Assembly (NCBI RefSeq): GCF_045679555.1
Contig: NC_092122.1
Coordinates: 12,885,043-12,949,042 of the forward strand
DNA from: Salvelinus alpinus
Lineage: Eukaryota > Chordata > Actinopteri > Salmoniformes > Salmonidae
Reading direction: 5' to 3'
DNA: 64,000 nt
The notes beneath the pieces are model-generated. The model had not been told where the DNA came from. It saw only the letters and a list, made by a program, of their open reading frames with translations, and did no database searches. Shown one piece after another: positions 51,806-64,000 of the stretch. The translations under genes and the position numbers were made by a program. Each line of letters begins with the position of its first letter. Positions within the stretch are counted from its first letter, which is position 1.

Positions 51806-53431
51806 CTGCAGGCCTGGGGGTGGAGGGAGCGAGGGGGGAGAGGAGGGAGAGATGAGTGGCAGAAGAGAGAGAGAGTAAAGTGTTGGGGAGGAGGGAGACC
51901 GGGGGGAAGTAAAGGAAGGAGCAAAGGGAGAGAGGGAGGAAGGAGACAGAGGTGGCAGTAAAAAGGGAAATGAGGGAAGGAGATCAAAGTAAGAGGGATT
52001 GATTCGAAGATTAGCAGAGAGGGCGGGGAATAGAAGGGGGGAGGGTATGAGGTGAGATAAGCAGAGTGCAGGAATGGAGGAGGTGTCGAACAAGAAAGAT
52101 TCATCTTCAGTCATGCGTGCTCACATACAAATATAGGCTCATTTCATTTCATTTCATATTTGCTTAATGTTTGTCAATATTTGTGAGTTAACCTTAGATT
52201 TATTTTGCAAAGGAAAGCCTGTGGCTTTCTCTCAGTCAGTCTAAAACATAGTGTATAACTACATATGTATTAGACTAATCTAATGCATAGTGCATAAATG
52301 GCAAGGACACACTAAGGAATACCAGAGGAAACAGCTCTGACATTTTTCACCCTTCAGGCTCTGAAATATTTTTCACTGCCGTGGGAACTTACGAGAGCGA
52401 AACATCTGCACTGATGGATCGCCCAAACGCATTAGTGACTGAGCAATAGCCCAGAAATCAACGCTCACTATAAATGTGTGTCCGGGACCATGACTTTGAA
52501 AATGTAACCTTGTTCCTTGTAACCTAAACAATAACAACGTGGTTAAATCAAACCTTCAGGTGCATTCTATACATTATTTTAGGAAATGTCATAAAAATCA
52601 CATTACATTTTTCGTTAAACCCACACATGAACAATAAATAGTATTCAAAGGGAAAACAATGGTGTGTGACCGCGGGAATCGGAGAGCACTAGATGTCTAG
52701 AAAGTAAACAGCTTGTAATTCATATCAGCTATAAAGCCTTACCATGGGTTTATACGGCATATGAGTCAAGTCGTATTGTTTTCCCAGTCTTGCTCATCGT
52801 TTTGCAATTGAGAGTACGAGATGTTTAGCACATAAATCATTGACAGAAAAGTCATTGTTGTTTGTCAGGAACTGTTTTCTTTCGCGTCTGTAGCAAGAGT
52901 CTCTCCCCAGGAACAGCGTTGGAGAGCCATGATCTAGATGACGTCATTGGGTACTGGGTGGCCTATATTTACATTCATACATCTATACATTTGTACTAGG
53001 CTGTAACCTGTGAACAGATTTACAGTATCGTTGTGCTTCACCACACACACACACACACACAGCAAACCACCAGAGCTGCATCCATCACACCTACACCAGA
53101 CAAAGAGCAGCAGTTTCTACGTCTCACTTATCGCCAGGCCTCAAACACTTCCTCTTGGAATGGGACAGCTGTTATCTTTGCCCGGCGGCGCGCGCAATGT
53201 CACTGTCACAGGAGTAATCTGAACCCGTGCGCGGTTTCAGAGCGATCGCTTCCCCCCCGCCCGTCAAACAAAGGACGTTTTATACAGGGAACAATCAATA
53301 TAAAAAGAAACGTCTCTTAGACTGCCAGTTTCCCATTTCTCTCTTCCCTTCTATATTGAGATAGAGAATAGAGATTGGCAGGGTTTGTGAAGGGAAAGTT
53401 TATCTAGAATATAGTGTATGGACATAACTAA
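51806..53431. other. Upstream of the etv6 PNT exon, probably intron
   Basis: Holds the purine-rich tract at 51815-52110, a CA run at 53041-53060 and a small CpG-rich patch at 53180-53260 (GCCCGGCGGCGCGCGC). No earlier etv6 exon was recognised. Confidence 0.45.
51815..52110. repeat. GA-rich low-complexity tract next to the PNT exon acceptor
   Basis: About 290 bases of GGGAGAG/AAGGGAG words on the plus strand, so nearly continuous polypyrimidine on the etv6 sense strand running up to the exon's splice acceptor at 51806. It yields spurious open frames in several frames. Confidence 0.85.
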
Positions 53432-54862
53432 ACTCAGCAAAAAAATAAACATATATTTTGCAAAAATAATTCTAAAAATCCAAATAACTTCACAGATCTT
53501 CATTGTAAATGATTTAAACACTGTTTCCCATGCTTGTGCAATGAACAATAAACGATTAATGAACATGCACCTGTGAAACAGCTTACAGATGGTAGGCAAT
53601 TAAGGTCACAGTTATGAAAACTTAGGACACTAAAGAGGCCTTTCTACTGACTCTGAAAAACACCAAAGGAAAGATGCCCAGGGTCCCTGTTCATCTGCGT
53701 GAACATGCCTTAGGCATTCTGCAAGGAGGCATAAGGACTGCAGATGTGGCCAGGGCAATACATTGCAATGTCCCTACTATCAGACGCCTAAGACAGTGCT
53801 ACAGGGAGACAGGACGGACAGCTGATCGTCCTCGCAGTGGCAGACCACGTGTAATACCTGCACAGGATCGGTATATCTGAACATCACACCTGCCGGACAG
53901 GTACAGGATGGCAACAACAACTGCCCGAGTTACACCAGGAACGCACCATCCCTCCATCAGTGCTCAAACAGTCTGCAATAGGCTGAGAGAGGCTGGACTG
54001 AGGGCTTGTAGGCCTGTTGTAAGGCAGGTCCTCACCAGACATCACCGGCACAAACCCACCGTTGCTGGACCAGCCAGGACTGGCAAAAAGTGCTCTTCAC
54101 TGACGAGTTGCGGTTGTCTCACCAGGGGTGATGGTCGGATTTGCATTTATCGTCGAAGGAATGAGCGTTACACTGAGGCCTGTACTATGGAGCAGGATCG
54201 ATTTGGAGGTGGAGGGTCCATCATGGTCTGGGACGGTGTGTCACAGCATCATAGGACTGAGCTTGTTGTCATTGCAGGCAATCTCAACGCTGTACGTTAC
54301 AGGGAAGACATCCTCCTCCCTCATGTGGTACCCTTCCTGCAGGCTCATCCTGACATGACCCTCCAGCATGACAATACCACCAGCCATACTGCTCATTCTG
54401 TGCGTTATTTCCTGCAAGACAGGAATGTCAGTGTTCTGCCATGGCCAGCGAAGAGCCTGGATCTCAATCCCATTGAGCACGTCTGAGACCTGTTGGATCA
54501 GAGGGTGAGGGCTAGGGCCATTCCCCTCAGAAATGTTCGGGAACTTGCAGGTGCTTTGGTGGAAGAGTGGGGTAACATCTCACAGCAAGAACTGGCAAAT
54601 CTGGTGCAGTCCATGAGGAGGAGATGCACTGCAGTACTTAATGCAGCTGGTGGCCACACCAGATACTGACTGTTACTTTTGATTTGACCCCCCCCTTTGT
54701 TCAGGGACACATTATTCCATTTCTGTTAGTCACATGAACTTGTTCAGTTTATGTCTCAGTTGTTGAGTCTTGTTTTGTTCATACAAATATTTACATTTGT
54801 TAAGTTTGCTGAAAATAAAAGCAGTTGACAGCGAGAGGACATTTCTTTTTTTGCTGAGTTTA
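53432..54862 (+). mobile_element. Tc1-like element, near full length, disabled
   Basis: Ends CTAAACTCAGCAAAAAAATA and TTTCTTTTTTTGCTGAGTTT match those of the 18951-20407 copy in inverse orientation. It carries a broken transposase (separate entry). Confidence 0.92.
53674..54669 (+). pseudogene. Tc1-like transposase, frameshifted with stops
   Basis: Starts MPRVPVHLREHALGILQGGI; stop after PAQDRYI at 53880, then resumes in other frames (53908-54486) to a stop after NPIEHV, and finishes ANLVQSMRRRCTAV...RY at 54669. Second and third catalytic motifs are LQHDNTT and NPIEHV. The first motif is broken by a frameshift and reads FTDELR instead of FTDESR in its own frame. It is the same family as the 19140-20138 pseudogene but with independent damage. 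Confidence 0.88.
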
Positions 54863-57381
54863 TATAGCCAGTGAACAACTTGATGTGTAATGGAATGTTT
54901 TATGCAGCCTATTCTATCACTACACAGGGTCTACTTAGATAGTCTCCACAAACAGTCAAGCCAGAACCAGAGTCTGTGAAAAATATTACAGATTGTCACA
55001 GGGGCCATGCATCTGGTTATCTAGCTGAGCTGGATTTTCATTCAGGGCCAATTGGCCCCCGATGGGTCACATATGACAAGTAAAGAGCCCTTTTATGAGT
55101 AAAGGTGTAAATCATACAACAGTTGGATACCGGTGTTCAAGAATAACATGAGGACTACAGCCCATTGTTTGTAGAGATTTTAGAATGTCCCAATGAAATA
55201 TGTTTTCATATCCTTTCATTCTAATGCCAGCTCTAGATTTTAGATTGAACAACCGAACAATGCCATTGACTCCCATGAACAAACACCATCAGTAAGGTAG
55301 CACCTAACAAGAGAACAGATCTAATTACCATATGCTCAGCATCCACCAGCTGTGTCGCCTACGGGTGACCCCTTAATCACATAACCTTAGTGATGCGTAC
55401 GGCGTCCAGGGAGGCCCTGGTTGTGAGGTCACTGCCATGGTATGTTCTCTCCAGGGCTGGAGAGAGAGAGGAGAAAGAGAGGGAAGGCATAACGCTGCCA
55501 AAACTCCACTGAGATCCCAGCCATCTGCACAGGGCCCAGCGGAGGGGGGGGGGCAAACACGCTTGGGCAGGAAGCGATCCAGCATGGGCTCCGTTTCAGC
55601 ACAGGAAACTTCCTGCGGTAAGGTTAGGGAGCGACGCTGTGAGGTTTATCAACAGTCAGCAGCAACGGAGAGAGCAGACAGAGAAAAGGATAGAGCAGGG
55701 GAGGGGGGATAGAGAGAGTGATGGGAACCAGAAACAATAACGGAGAAGTGGTAGAAAAAAGAAGACCAACAGGAAGAGAAACGGATATTAAGACTCAGCA
55801 GACAAACACATGGTGAGAAAGAGAGAGAGGAAAGAGGGAAGCTGAGGCAGCCAGAAAAAGATCAGGAGGAAAGAGTGGCAGTGCCTCTTTGATTAGCCCC
55901 ACATCTTACTCTGTCCCTCACAGGCTCAGAGAAGTTTCCCCTTTCGCCCAATCCTTTTCACATTTCAGTTGTGTAAGAACCTGCAGATTTACTGTTTCAG
56001 TGTTCATGACCAAATCAATTTCAGCCCCCGCTCTCGTTTCACCATCCGTGTCTTTGTTGGACACCATCTCGGGTTTCTGGTGTGCAGTCTGTTTGTGTAT
56101 GGGATGAAACACTCTCGAACACGACCAGAGGATCCAACCGAAAGGCCCTTGACTAAACCGTGGGCTACTAATCCTCTCTGATGACACACAATTTTCACTC
56201 TGTGGATTTGCAGGCCCCCGCACACACACAGTGATGCACGCTGTTGCCGGGGAAACTCGGAAGCGCATGGGATGAATGAAGGAGAGAAGGGATGAGATCA
56301 CTGGTATCTTGTTTCGTTGTTTCCCTCCACAACCTCTTTAACTCCTCTCTCAGCAATACAGAACATACATATGTGAAATATGTGTCCATTCTGTAGACCT
56401 CTAAAGGTCAGACCAGTAGTGTGTGTGTACAGTTTTACCTGGAATGAATAAGAAAATATTTTTTCTGAATGTACTGTAAATGCTGTAGAAGTTGGCAAAT
56501 GCTTTTGACAGCTAAGGACTGGTCAAAAGTATGTTTCCTGAATCAATGATCTCTATAGTCATTCACCTTTGCTGTAAATGTTTTCTTTCCTTCTTGAATG
56601 AAGAGGTGGATATTGTCTTCCATTCTTGATTGAAAATAGCTTTTCTTCATGCAGGGTAGGAGGGAGAAGGAGGCCTTTTGACCTTGTGAGTCAGACATGA
56701 GTGTGTAACACCTTACACATTTCCCTTACTCACACCCTCTTCTCTCACTCTCCCCGTTTCTGTCCTTCACTTTATCCCCCCTCCTTTCTCTCGCTCCAGG
56801 TCAATATGCAAACTACATACTTTACCTCATCGGAAACTGTGTGTTCCAAATCCAGCCAGATTGGACTCCATCCAGTCAAAACAAGCATAAAACAGATTAC
56901 CAATCAAACGCTTGGTTTATGGGCAGGAAGTAGCACAACCTGTTTGATAGTATGTTGTGCATTGGGGGCAAGCTGGCTCATGTACTGTCGTTTGTTTTCA
57001 ACAAGTTCCTGCCTTCACTGATTCTATTTATGCGTTTTTATAAGAGAAGGCCAACCCTCTTTTAGAAAATGTAGGAACGAGTAGTACTGTACTAATGCTG
57101 TACCTAAAAAGCTACACTTGTGAATCTTAAATGCACACCTACCATGCTTTCCTTCTCTTTGGGAAAACAGACCACAGAACGTGTACATGCTAGATAGAGG
57201 TTATTGTTCAAACATTTCATTTATTCTACGTTCTTGGTTGGTATTCTATGGCTCTAAACTCTCATTTGTTAACCAGTGTGCTCAATAAGATTTTAAAAGG
57301 TAGTCTGTTGAACCATTTTAAGGGCATAGCTAGCTCTGTTTTGTCTGTTTGAACAATAACATACATATATATATATATATA
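54863..57381. other. Non-coding stretch, nothing recognised
   Basis: Contains purine-rich stretches (55450-55490, 55660-55870) and a TA run (57361-57381) at the edge of the next Tc1. No etv6 5' exon found. Confidence 0.5.
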
Positions 57382-58991
57382 TACAGTGGGGAGAACAAGT
57401 ATTTGATACACTGCCGATTTTGCAGGTTTTCCTACTTACAAAGCATGTAGAGGTCTGTAATTTTTATCATAGGTACACTTCAACTGTGAGAAACGGAATC
57501 TAAAACAAAAATCCAGAAAATCACATTGTATGATTTTTAAGTAATTAATTTGCATTTTATTGCATGACATAAGTATTTGATCACCTACCAACCAGTAAGA
57601 ATTCCGGCTCTCACAGACCTGTTAGTTTTTCTTTAAGAAGCCCTCCTGTTCTCCACTCATTACCTGTATTAACTGCACCTGTTTGAACTCGTTACCTGTA
57701 TAAAAGACACCTGTCCACACACTCAATCAAACAGACTCCAACCTCTCCACAATGGCCAAGACCAGAGAGCTGTGTAAGGACATAAGGGCTAAAATTGTAG
57801 ACCTGCACAAGGCTGGGATGGGCTACAGGACAATAGGCAAGCAGCTTGGTGAGAAGGCAACAACTGTTGGCGCAATTATTAGAAAATGGAAGAAGTTCAA
57901 GATGACGGTCAATCACCCTCGGTCTGGGGCTCCATGCAAGATATCACCTCGTGGGGCATCAATGATCATGAGGAAGGTGAGGGATCAGCCCAGAACTACA
58001 CGGCAGGACCTGGTCAATGACCTGAAGAGAGCTGGGACCACAGTCTCAAAGAAAACCATTAGTAACACACTACGCCGTCATGGATTAAAATCCTGCAGCG
58101 CACGCAAGGTCCCCCTGCTCAAGCCAGCGCATGTCCAGGCCCGTCTGAAGTTTGCCAATGACCATCTGGATGATCCAGAGGAGGAATGGGAGAAGGTCAT
58201 GTGGTCTGATGAGACAAAAATATAACTTTTTGGTCTAAACTCCACTCGCTGTGTTTGGAGGAAGAAGAAGGATGAGTACAACCCCAAGAACCCATCCCAA
58301 ACGTGAAGCATGGAGGTGGAAACATCATTCTTTGGGGATGCTTTTCTGCAAAGGGGACAGGACGACTGCACCGTATTGAGGGGAGGATGGATGGGGCCAT
58401 GTATCGCGAGATCTTGGCCAACAACCTCCTTCCCTCAGTAAGAGCATTGAAGATGGGTCGTGGCTGGGTCTTCCAGCATGACAACGACCCGAAACACACA
58501 GCCAGGGCAACTAAGGAGTGGCTCCGTAAGAAGCATCTCAAGGTCCTGGAGTGGTCTAGCCAGTCTCCAGACCTGAATCCAATAGAAAATCTTTGGAGGG
58601 AGCTGAAATTCCGTATTGCCCAGCGACAGCCCCGAAACCTGAAGGATCTGGAGAAGGTCTGTATGGAGGAGTGGGCCAAAATCCCTGCTGCAGTGTGTGC
58701 AAACCTGGTCAAGAACTACAGGAAACGTATGATCTCTGTAATTGCAAACAAAGGTTTCTGTACCAAATATTAAGTTCTGCTTTTCTGATGTATCAAATAC
58801 TTATGTCATGCAATAAAATGCAAAGGAATTAGTTAAAAATCATACAATGTGATTTTCTGGATTTTTGTTTTAGATTCCGTCTCTCACAGTTGAAGTGTAC
58901 CTATGATAAAAATTACAGACCTCTACATGCTTTGTAAGTAGGAAAACCTGCAAAATCGGCAGTGTATCAAATACTTGTTCTCCCCACTGTA
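57382..58991 (+). mobile_element. Tc1-like element with ~200-bp inverted repeats, the best-preserved copy
   Basis: Starts TACAGTGGGGAGAACAAGTA and ends TACTTGTTCTCCCCACTGTA. The inverted arms extend about 200 bases (both contain GGTTTTCCTACTTACAAAGC or its inverse). It lies at a TA-repeat. The transposase gene has only two visible lesions. Confidence 0.94.
57752..58773 (+). pseudogene. Tc1-like transposase with one stop and one frameshift
   Basis: From [20 protein letters not shown] the frame is open to a stop at about 58222-58224, right after the first catalytic motif WSDETKI. The same frame then continues to near 58295, where a one-base shift occurs, and it is open again from 58303 ([13 protein letters not shown]) to the stop at 58773. 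Catalytic motifs are all present: [18 protein letters not shown] and [11 protein letters not shown]. About 340 residues in total, the normal Tc1 length. Confidence 0.92.
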
Positions 58992-61900
58992 TATATGACA
59001 TGTTGCATACGAAATTATGCAGATGTATTAGGAACAAACATCAGCCCAGCTAGACGTTTCAGAGATGTTCAAGTGAATCGCTGTTCTCAATTTGACCTCA
59101 TTGTTCAATCCAGAATTATTCTGTACTAAACCACAATGTCATGGAAATTAGCATGTCATCTATGCTAATGACATCTGCAGTAGGCCCTTCGCTTAAAAAT
59201 GTCAACTGCCCCTTAGGCCGTTTAAAACCAGAGAAGTTAGTTATATGTTGCATCGATATGAGTTAGAAACATCAATTGTAGGGTCAACATTATCTACAAC
59301 GTGTAAATAGGATAATTTTGGTCATGAAGTCAGTCTCATCCAAAACGGAATTCTGTAAATGAGTTTGTAGCGACTTACTGGGGGGCTGGGTATGGATTAC
59401 GGTCATGCCCACTAACACGAGAGAAGCAGCTGTACTGATTTGCCTCCATCAGCTGCACGCGCTCTATCCAATCGTAGCAGCCAGAACCTCCAGACAGTAA
59501 AACAGATCTGCCCATTACACAGCACCTCAGACGTGTTTACATAAGACAACTGATTCGCCAACGTTATGTTGAAGTAACCCTTGACCCTAAGCCCTTTATG
59601 GAGTGGCCACTTGATTATGTTTGATAGTGTCAATCACTCGAGTCTGACACTTTTTTGGGGCAAAATGAGACGATCAGAGAGCACTTCTCAATATTCCAAA
59701 ACCCATTCCAAGCATCTTGTATCCCCCGCGATTTGTTTTGTAACATGACTCCCTATTAAAAACTGCCAGACAGACTCACATTCTGGTAATAGATGGTGAG
59801 AAAGTTAAAAAAAAACTTGCCACTGACTTAATAAGCTGATTGTGGCCTGGCTGCTCAATGTGCCTGCTAGCTTCTACTTATTAGCTTAATTCACAAACAC
59901 AGAGTTGGAACTTTGCTAGCTAGCAAGTGATTTTGTACACTGATAAAGTGTGTTGCTTGTGTTTTATTTACAATAGTTTGACAGTTTACAGATGTAAAGA
60001 TATTATTGTTCTCAGAAATCAGTCCTGAGCTCGGAGCCAGACTTTCCCGGCTTGATAGACTGTATGCAGTGCACAGACTAGTTTTTCATGCAAATGTTTT
60101 TACTTAAGAATTACTGCACCAAACAGCCTAGCTAGATGCAAAATTGCACGACTAAGACCTCCTCTGCAAAACCGTCTAAATTAATGAATATTTTGAGGAA
60201 GTGGTTGTTGTTGCAACAGTGACTCAGGAGGGACAAACACCTGCCAAGGTACAATAGACCCATTTCTGTGTTTGCAAACATTGCCTCACGAGAGCGATAC
60301 GCACAAGTTGGTGGCAGAACACGGGGAAGTTCTTATAGAACGCCAGCAAAAAAAGGCTCTGTTTACATGTTGCTTTTGATAGCATTTCACACTCCTTTTG
60401 CATTATAATGGGACATTAAGGCTCGTATGAATGTTTGTGTCATCATCGCAAATCAACTGCATTTTACTTTAAAAACACTTGAACTTCTACCAGTAAAATT
60501 ACTCTTTGGCTAGCTTTTGCTACAGACTATGTCAATGAGCATTAGCATTCTAGCTAACAACTGTGGCATCCAAAACAGTTATTTTGCAAAGATCACAACC
60601 AAATATAATCTTATTGACTATAACTATAATCAAAACATAATTGTAAGTGTATGAGAAGCCCAAAAAGTTATTTTGTTTAGAAGTAATAAAATCTAAATCT
60701 AGGCTATGTTGAATGGGCACAGATGGTGATGGCTTTCTTACTGCAGCGTGCATGTCAGTGTGTCGTGTACTGGAAAGGGTCTATATACAAACATAACACA
60801 CCCACATCAAACCACACCCCCAAGACAACTCTGGTTTGGCTTCAGTTATGGTCTCTAGCATTTCTTATTGAGCAATCTTCAAAACAAAGCCAAAGGAACT
60901 GCAGTCGCCCTTTAAAGGCAGAATGGGTAGCATTAGCAACATAGCGATGTCTTTTAAGCATCAATCAGTCTGGTGGGCTCAGTTTTCTCCCTGCCTGGTT
61001 TAGGGTGGGGAACTATGCCCCACACTTTCCTCTTAAACCCCCTTCCTTCCATGATGGCATGTGGAGTGTTTCAAACAGGAAGAGAAGGGGGCTGCTCTCC
61101 ACTTGGCTGTTGGCATGTGAGAACAGTTTCCCTTTCAGAGGGAGAAAAGGGAACGAGGGGGGAAAAACAACAACATTTATTCAGGAAGCGCCGTCTGCCC
61201 ACTCAGGAAATTCCTGAGGATGAGAACGGCTTCCAGGGGCAGGAAATTTCCCCTCTGAAAGGCACTGGCGTACACACAGTCACACATATACAATGACTGC
61301 ACACACACAAGACACTCAAATACCCTTCTGTGTGTACTGTACCGTTGATATGCACGCAAACATCTTTACACATACAGAAAGACTCCACAAACTAGTATGC
61401 AGGCACACACACACACACACAGTACAATTACACAGAGTGACATGTGGACATGCACACACAAGGAGATCGATTAATACACAAGCACACACCAACTCCAACA
61501 TGCCTGTGCACAAAGACAGTCTCACACACACACACACTCTCAGCCACCCACCCACACACACAGTAGAAACCCAGCTGTGAGAAAAGCAAACACAATCTAT
61601 TGAGAAAGGTTTACAAAGAAAAACAGCAGCAAGTCAAGTATCCAAGAGGAGGCTTCTTTCTCTGTCACCCAGCAAGAGATTTCTCATGTTCAATAAGCTT
61701 CCATGTTTAATGTAAACTGTACTCTCCATACAAATTCCCATAGACACTCACTCCATATTCTTTGAATTTGTCACAGGTTTCTCAATGTTACATCCCCATC
61801 AGTGCCCACTCGACTTGTCGTGACGTCAGTAAATAGCGTGAATCCCTTATTGCAGTGAGCCTGAATGCTATGCTTCTTAGTGTCTGCTAGGCGGGTGACC

Positions 61901-62887
61901 TTGAGGCTGACACATTGCAAGACAATTAAGTAAACACAATTAATGTAATGGAATTGAGGGTTGAAAAGCCATCCACTTCACTCAAGCGCTGACATCTAGT
62001 GCAACCAAACAGTAGAATTAAGTGTTTTACAGCTGTGCTTATTTTCTTTTCATGTGCATGTTCTATAGTTCAACAATGAGACAGCTAACAGACAGGAAAT
62101 TGGAGGATTAACGTGAAAATCCGCCAATGTGATGGAAAAATGTAACCCTAACTTCACCACTTCAAGAACATTCACCCAGACACACAGGGAGAGGCAAACC
62201 TCTCCCATTCAGAGTGGGGTGGCTTCTAACACTCCTGGCTAAAAGGGTTAAAAAGAAGAGTAGCCTTCTTTGAGAGTGAGGAGAAGGCTGCAACTCTCAC
62301 CCTGATCTAATCCACTTCCTCCTCAGGAAATGGAGAAGGCGGATTTCTGCCCACTGCAATTTCCTCTCCCTCTTTTTTCCCCCTCTTTCATTCTTTCTTT
62401 CAGGAAGAGTGATGGCTTTGAGCCAAAGAAGGTTCCAATAAGAGGTTTGAGTACTGAAGGCCTACAGGTGAAGGGTAGTTTATATATTTCACAGAGTTAA
62501 AGACAGAGTCAACATGTAGAATGGAGGGAAATCTTGCCTAATCTAAAGATTCAAACAAAAAGTTGAATCGAAGCCCACAGTCCAGCAGACCACATTCACC
62601 ACGCCCAGATAAACGGCCCAAACAGACAACCTCAGGCCAAAACAGACATGTTAAACGTTCTTCCTTTTTCTATGGCAATACAGAAGGGGAAGTAGAAATG
62701 GGGAATTTCCTCTATATGGTCCACGTGCATGGACACTACAGGTCATTTCTATTAGATATTGAGCTTACCACAAAGTGTGTTAATATACTGGTCTAATTTA
62801 TGAGTACTGCACCATATCTTTACCAAACACACCAACAAACCGCCAATATTTAGGTCAATTAGCCTCAAGTTCCCACGACAAATCATT
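58992..62887. other. Non-coding stretch with CA-rich microsatellites
   Basis: 61395-61562 is rich in CACACA runs. The remainder, including 59000-60950, shows no recognised gene; some of it may be an old repeat (TTTAAAGGCAGAATGGGTAG near 60911) that I cannot classify. Confidence 0.45.
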
Positions 62888-62991
62888 GGGCACAAACTGG
62901 TAGAATTAACGCTGTTTCCACGTCATTTCAATGAAATTGCGTTGAACCAACTTGGAATAGACGTTTAATTGACGTCTGTGCCCAGTGGGAA
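62888..62991. mobile_element. Palindromic MITE (CCCACTGGGCA family), copy 4, short
   Basis: TGGGCACAAACTGGTAGAAT at the left and GACGTCTGTGCCCAGTGGGA at the right. The interior GCGTTGAACCAACTTGGAAT matches the 25555 copy. Confidence 0.78.
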
Positions 62992-64000
62992 GATTTATAT
63001 CCAAACTCACTGAAGAAATACAAAGACGAATCTCACTACTTTCTAAGCCCTAAAAGTCATACATGTTAAAAGGTGCCTGGTTAAACATTAATAGTTTTTC
63101 ACACAGAGCAGGCCCAGTGACTCTACAACTCTATAAACACCCAGTCTATATCCTGGCCGTGATCCAACCCCGCCTGTTGTTTTATTGGCTCAGGCAGTGG
63201 CCGGTTGAGACCTGCCGTCAGCTCCACCAGACAGTACATGGTTGTCATGTTCCCTCCTCTCCTTGTCCCTCTTCCTTCCCTTCTCTCTTTTTTGAGGCAC
63301 TTGGGGATTTTACTGGTCTTAAGAATAGGTAAAAAAAAATAAAAATAACATGGTTTCCACCAATGCTCTCACTTTTCCAACCATGTCAGGTCAATAAACA
63401 CCTCAAACCGAAGTTTATTCGTTACGTGCACAGGATACAGCGGGTGTAAATGATACAGTGAAATTCTTACTTGCTGCTCTTCCTCATCAGTGCACAATAA
63501 TGTAAAGTAGCACAGTAAATCAATATACGCATCTGCCCTCTCAATACAAATCTTCTCTTTACCTTGCCTCATATTTACAGCCTTCTCCCTGCTTTCCTTC
63601 TTGTCCGTCCTGTCCTGTAATACCTCACTCTCTCTCCTATTTCTAGACTCTCCCAAGCCCAACCCATCTCCTACTTCCTTTCTTCTCCTAAACTCTTTAC
63701 ATGTTATACTCCTCCATTACACTGGGCTATTATTCTGTGCTGTTCTCTATTCTCTTGTACTGAGCTACGTTGTGTTGTGTGCTGTCCTTCAGTACCCTGA
63801 GGTGTTATTGTACTGAACACTGCGGTGCTGCTGTGTACTGAGTTGTGTTGGCTGTCACTGTCCTGCTGTGTTGCATTCCACTGTGTTCTACTGTGTAGTG
63901 TTCCAGTACAGTGACTCTGCTATGGTTCAGTAAAGACGTCTTGTGTTGGTCCTTGACCCTGGGTCTGCTTCAGCACCTCAGAGGAGGGATACATGAGTAG
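62992..64000. other. Non-coding stretch with a LINE-tail fragment and CTG/TGTG-rich end
   Basis: 63405-63475 (TTTATTCGTTACGTGCACAG, AGTGAAATTCTTACTTGCTG) is the inverse of a common salmonid LINE tail related to 38715-38780. 63730-63960 is a degenerate TGTGT/CTGTG/TACTG low-complexity tract. Confidence 0.55.

Overview
This is vertebrate nuclear DNA, and the repeat content points to a salmonid fish (trout, salmon or charr). Genes are split into short exons with GT/AG junctions. Intergenic and intronic DNA is AT-rich with CA/GT/GA microsatellites. It is packed with Tc1/mariner elements, tRNA-derived SINEs, non-LTR tails and palindromic MITEs of kinds I recognise from salmonid genomes. There is no bacterial-type coding, CRISPR or operon structure. 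The species call is inference from repeat families.

Two real genes are visible, both on the minus strand. (1) A TAFA2 (FAM19A2)-type secreted, chemokine-like neuropeptide. Three coding exons (10473-10575, 5909-6061, 1117-1241) join in matching phases to 127 codons, with the signal peptide first and all ten family cysteines present. The last few codons lie off the left edge. A CpG-rich block at 44.06-44.66 kb with a good minus-strand splice donor is a candidate first, non-coding exon and promoter, which would make the gene span most of the left two thirds of the window. (2) ETV6 (TEL), an ETS-family transcriptional repressor. Six exons (51805 down to 45958) encode the PNT/SAM oligomerisation domain, the linker, the full ETS DNA-binding domain and the C-terminus, 408 residues in all. 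The exons for the first ~57 residues were not found and probably lie to the right.

Layout. 1-10.6 kb: TAFA2 coding exons, with a Tc1 at the left edge, a 391-bp solo LTR with perfect 5-bp target duplication, SINEs and a decayed Tc1. 10.6-30 kb: probable TAFA2 first intron or upstream DNA with MITEs, hAT relics, one Tc1 nested in a MITE, a TTAA-flanked 1.44-kb element, and repeat-poor tracts that could hold conserved regulatory DNA. 30-38.8 kb: a transposon pile-up. A broken L1/Tx1-type LINE is followed by four Tc1-type elements end to end, then a fold-back Tc1 joined to a second LINE fragment. 39-45 kb: sparse MITEs and the CpG-rich candidate promoter. 45.5-51.8 kb: etv6, whose last intron carries a 1.57-kb fold-back Tc1. 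52-64 kb: repeat-bearing DNA upstream of the PNT exon (probably etv6 intron) with two fairly complete but disabled Tc1 elements.

Every transposase examined is broken by stops, frameshifts, loss of a catalytic residue or rearrangement. The most distinctive structures are two independent fold-back Tc1 chimeras of opposite kind (5'-half to 5'-half inside etv6; 3'-half to 3'-half at 37.0-37.9 kb) and the train of four abutting Tc1-type elements sharing TA junctions. I found no wholly new gene system.
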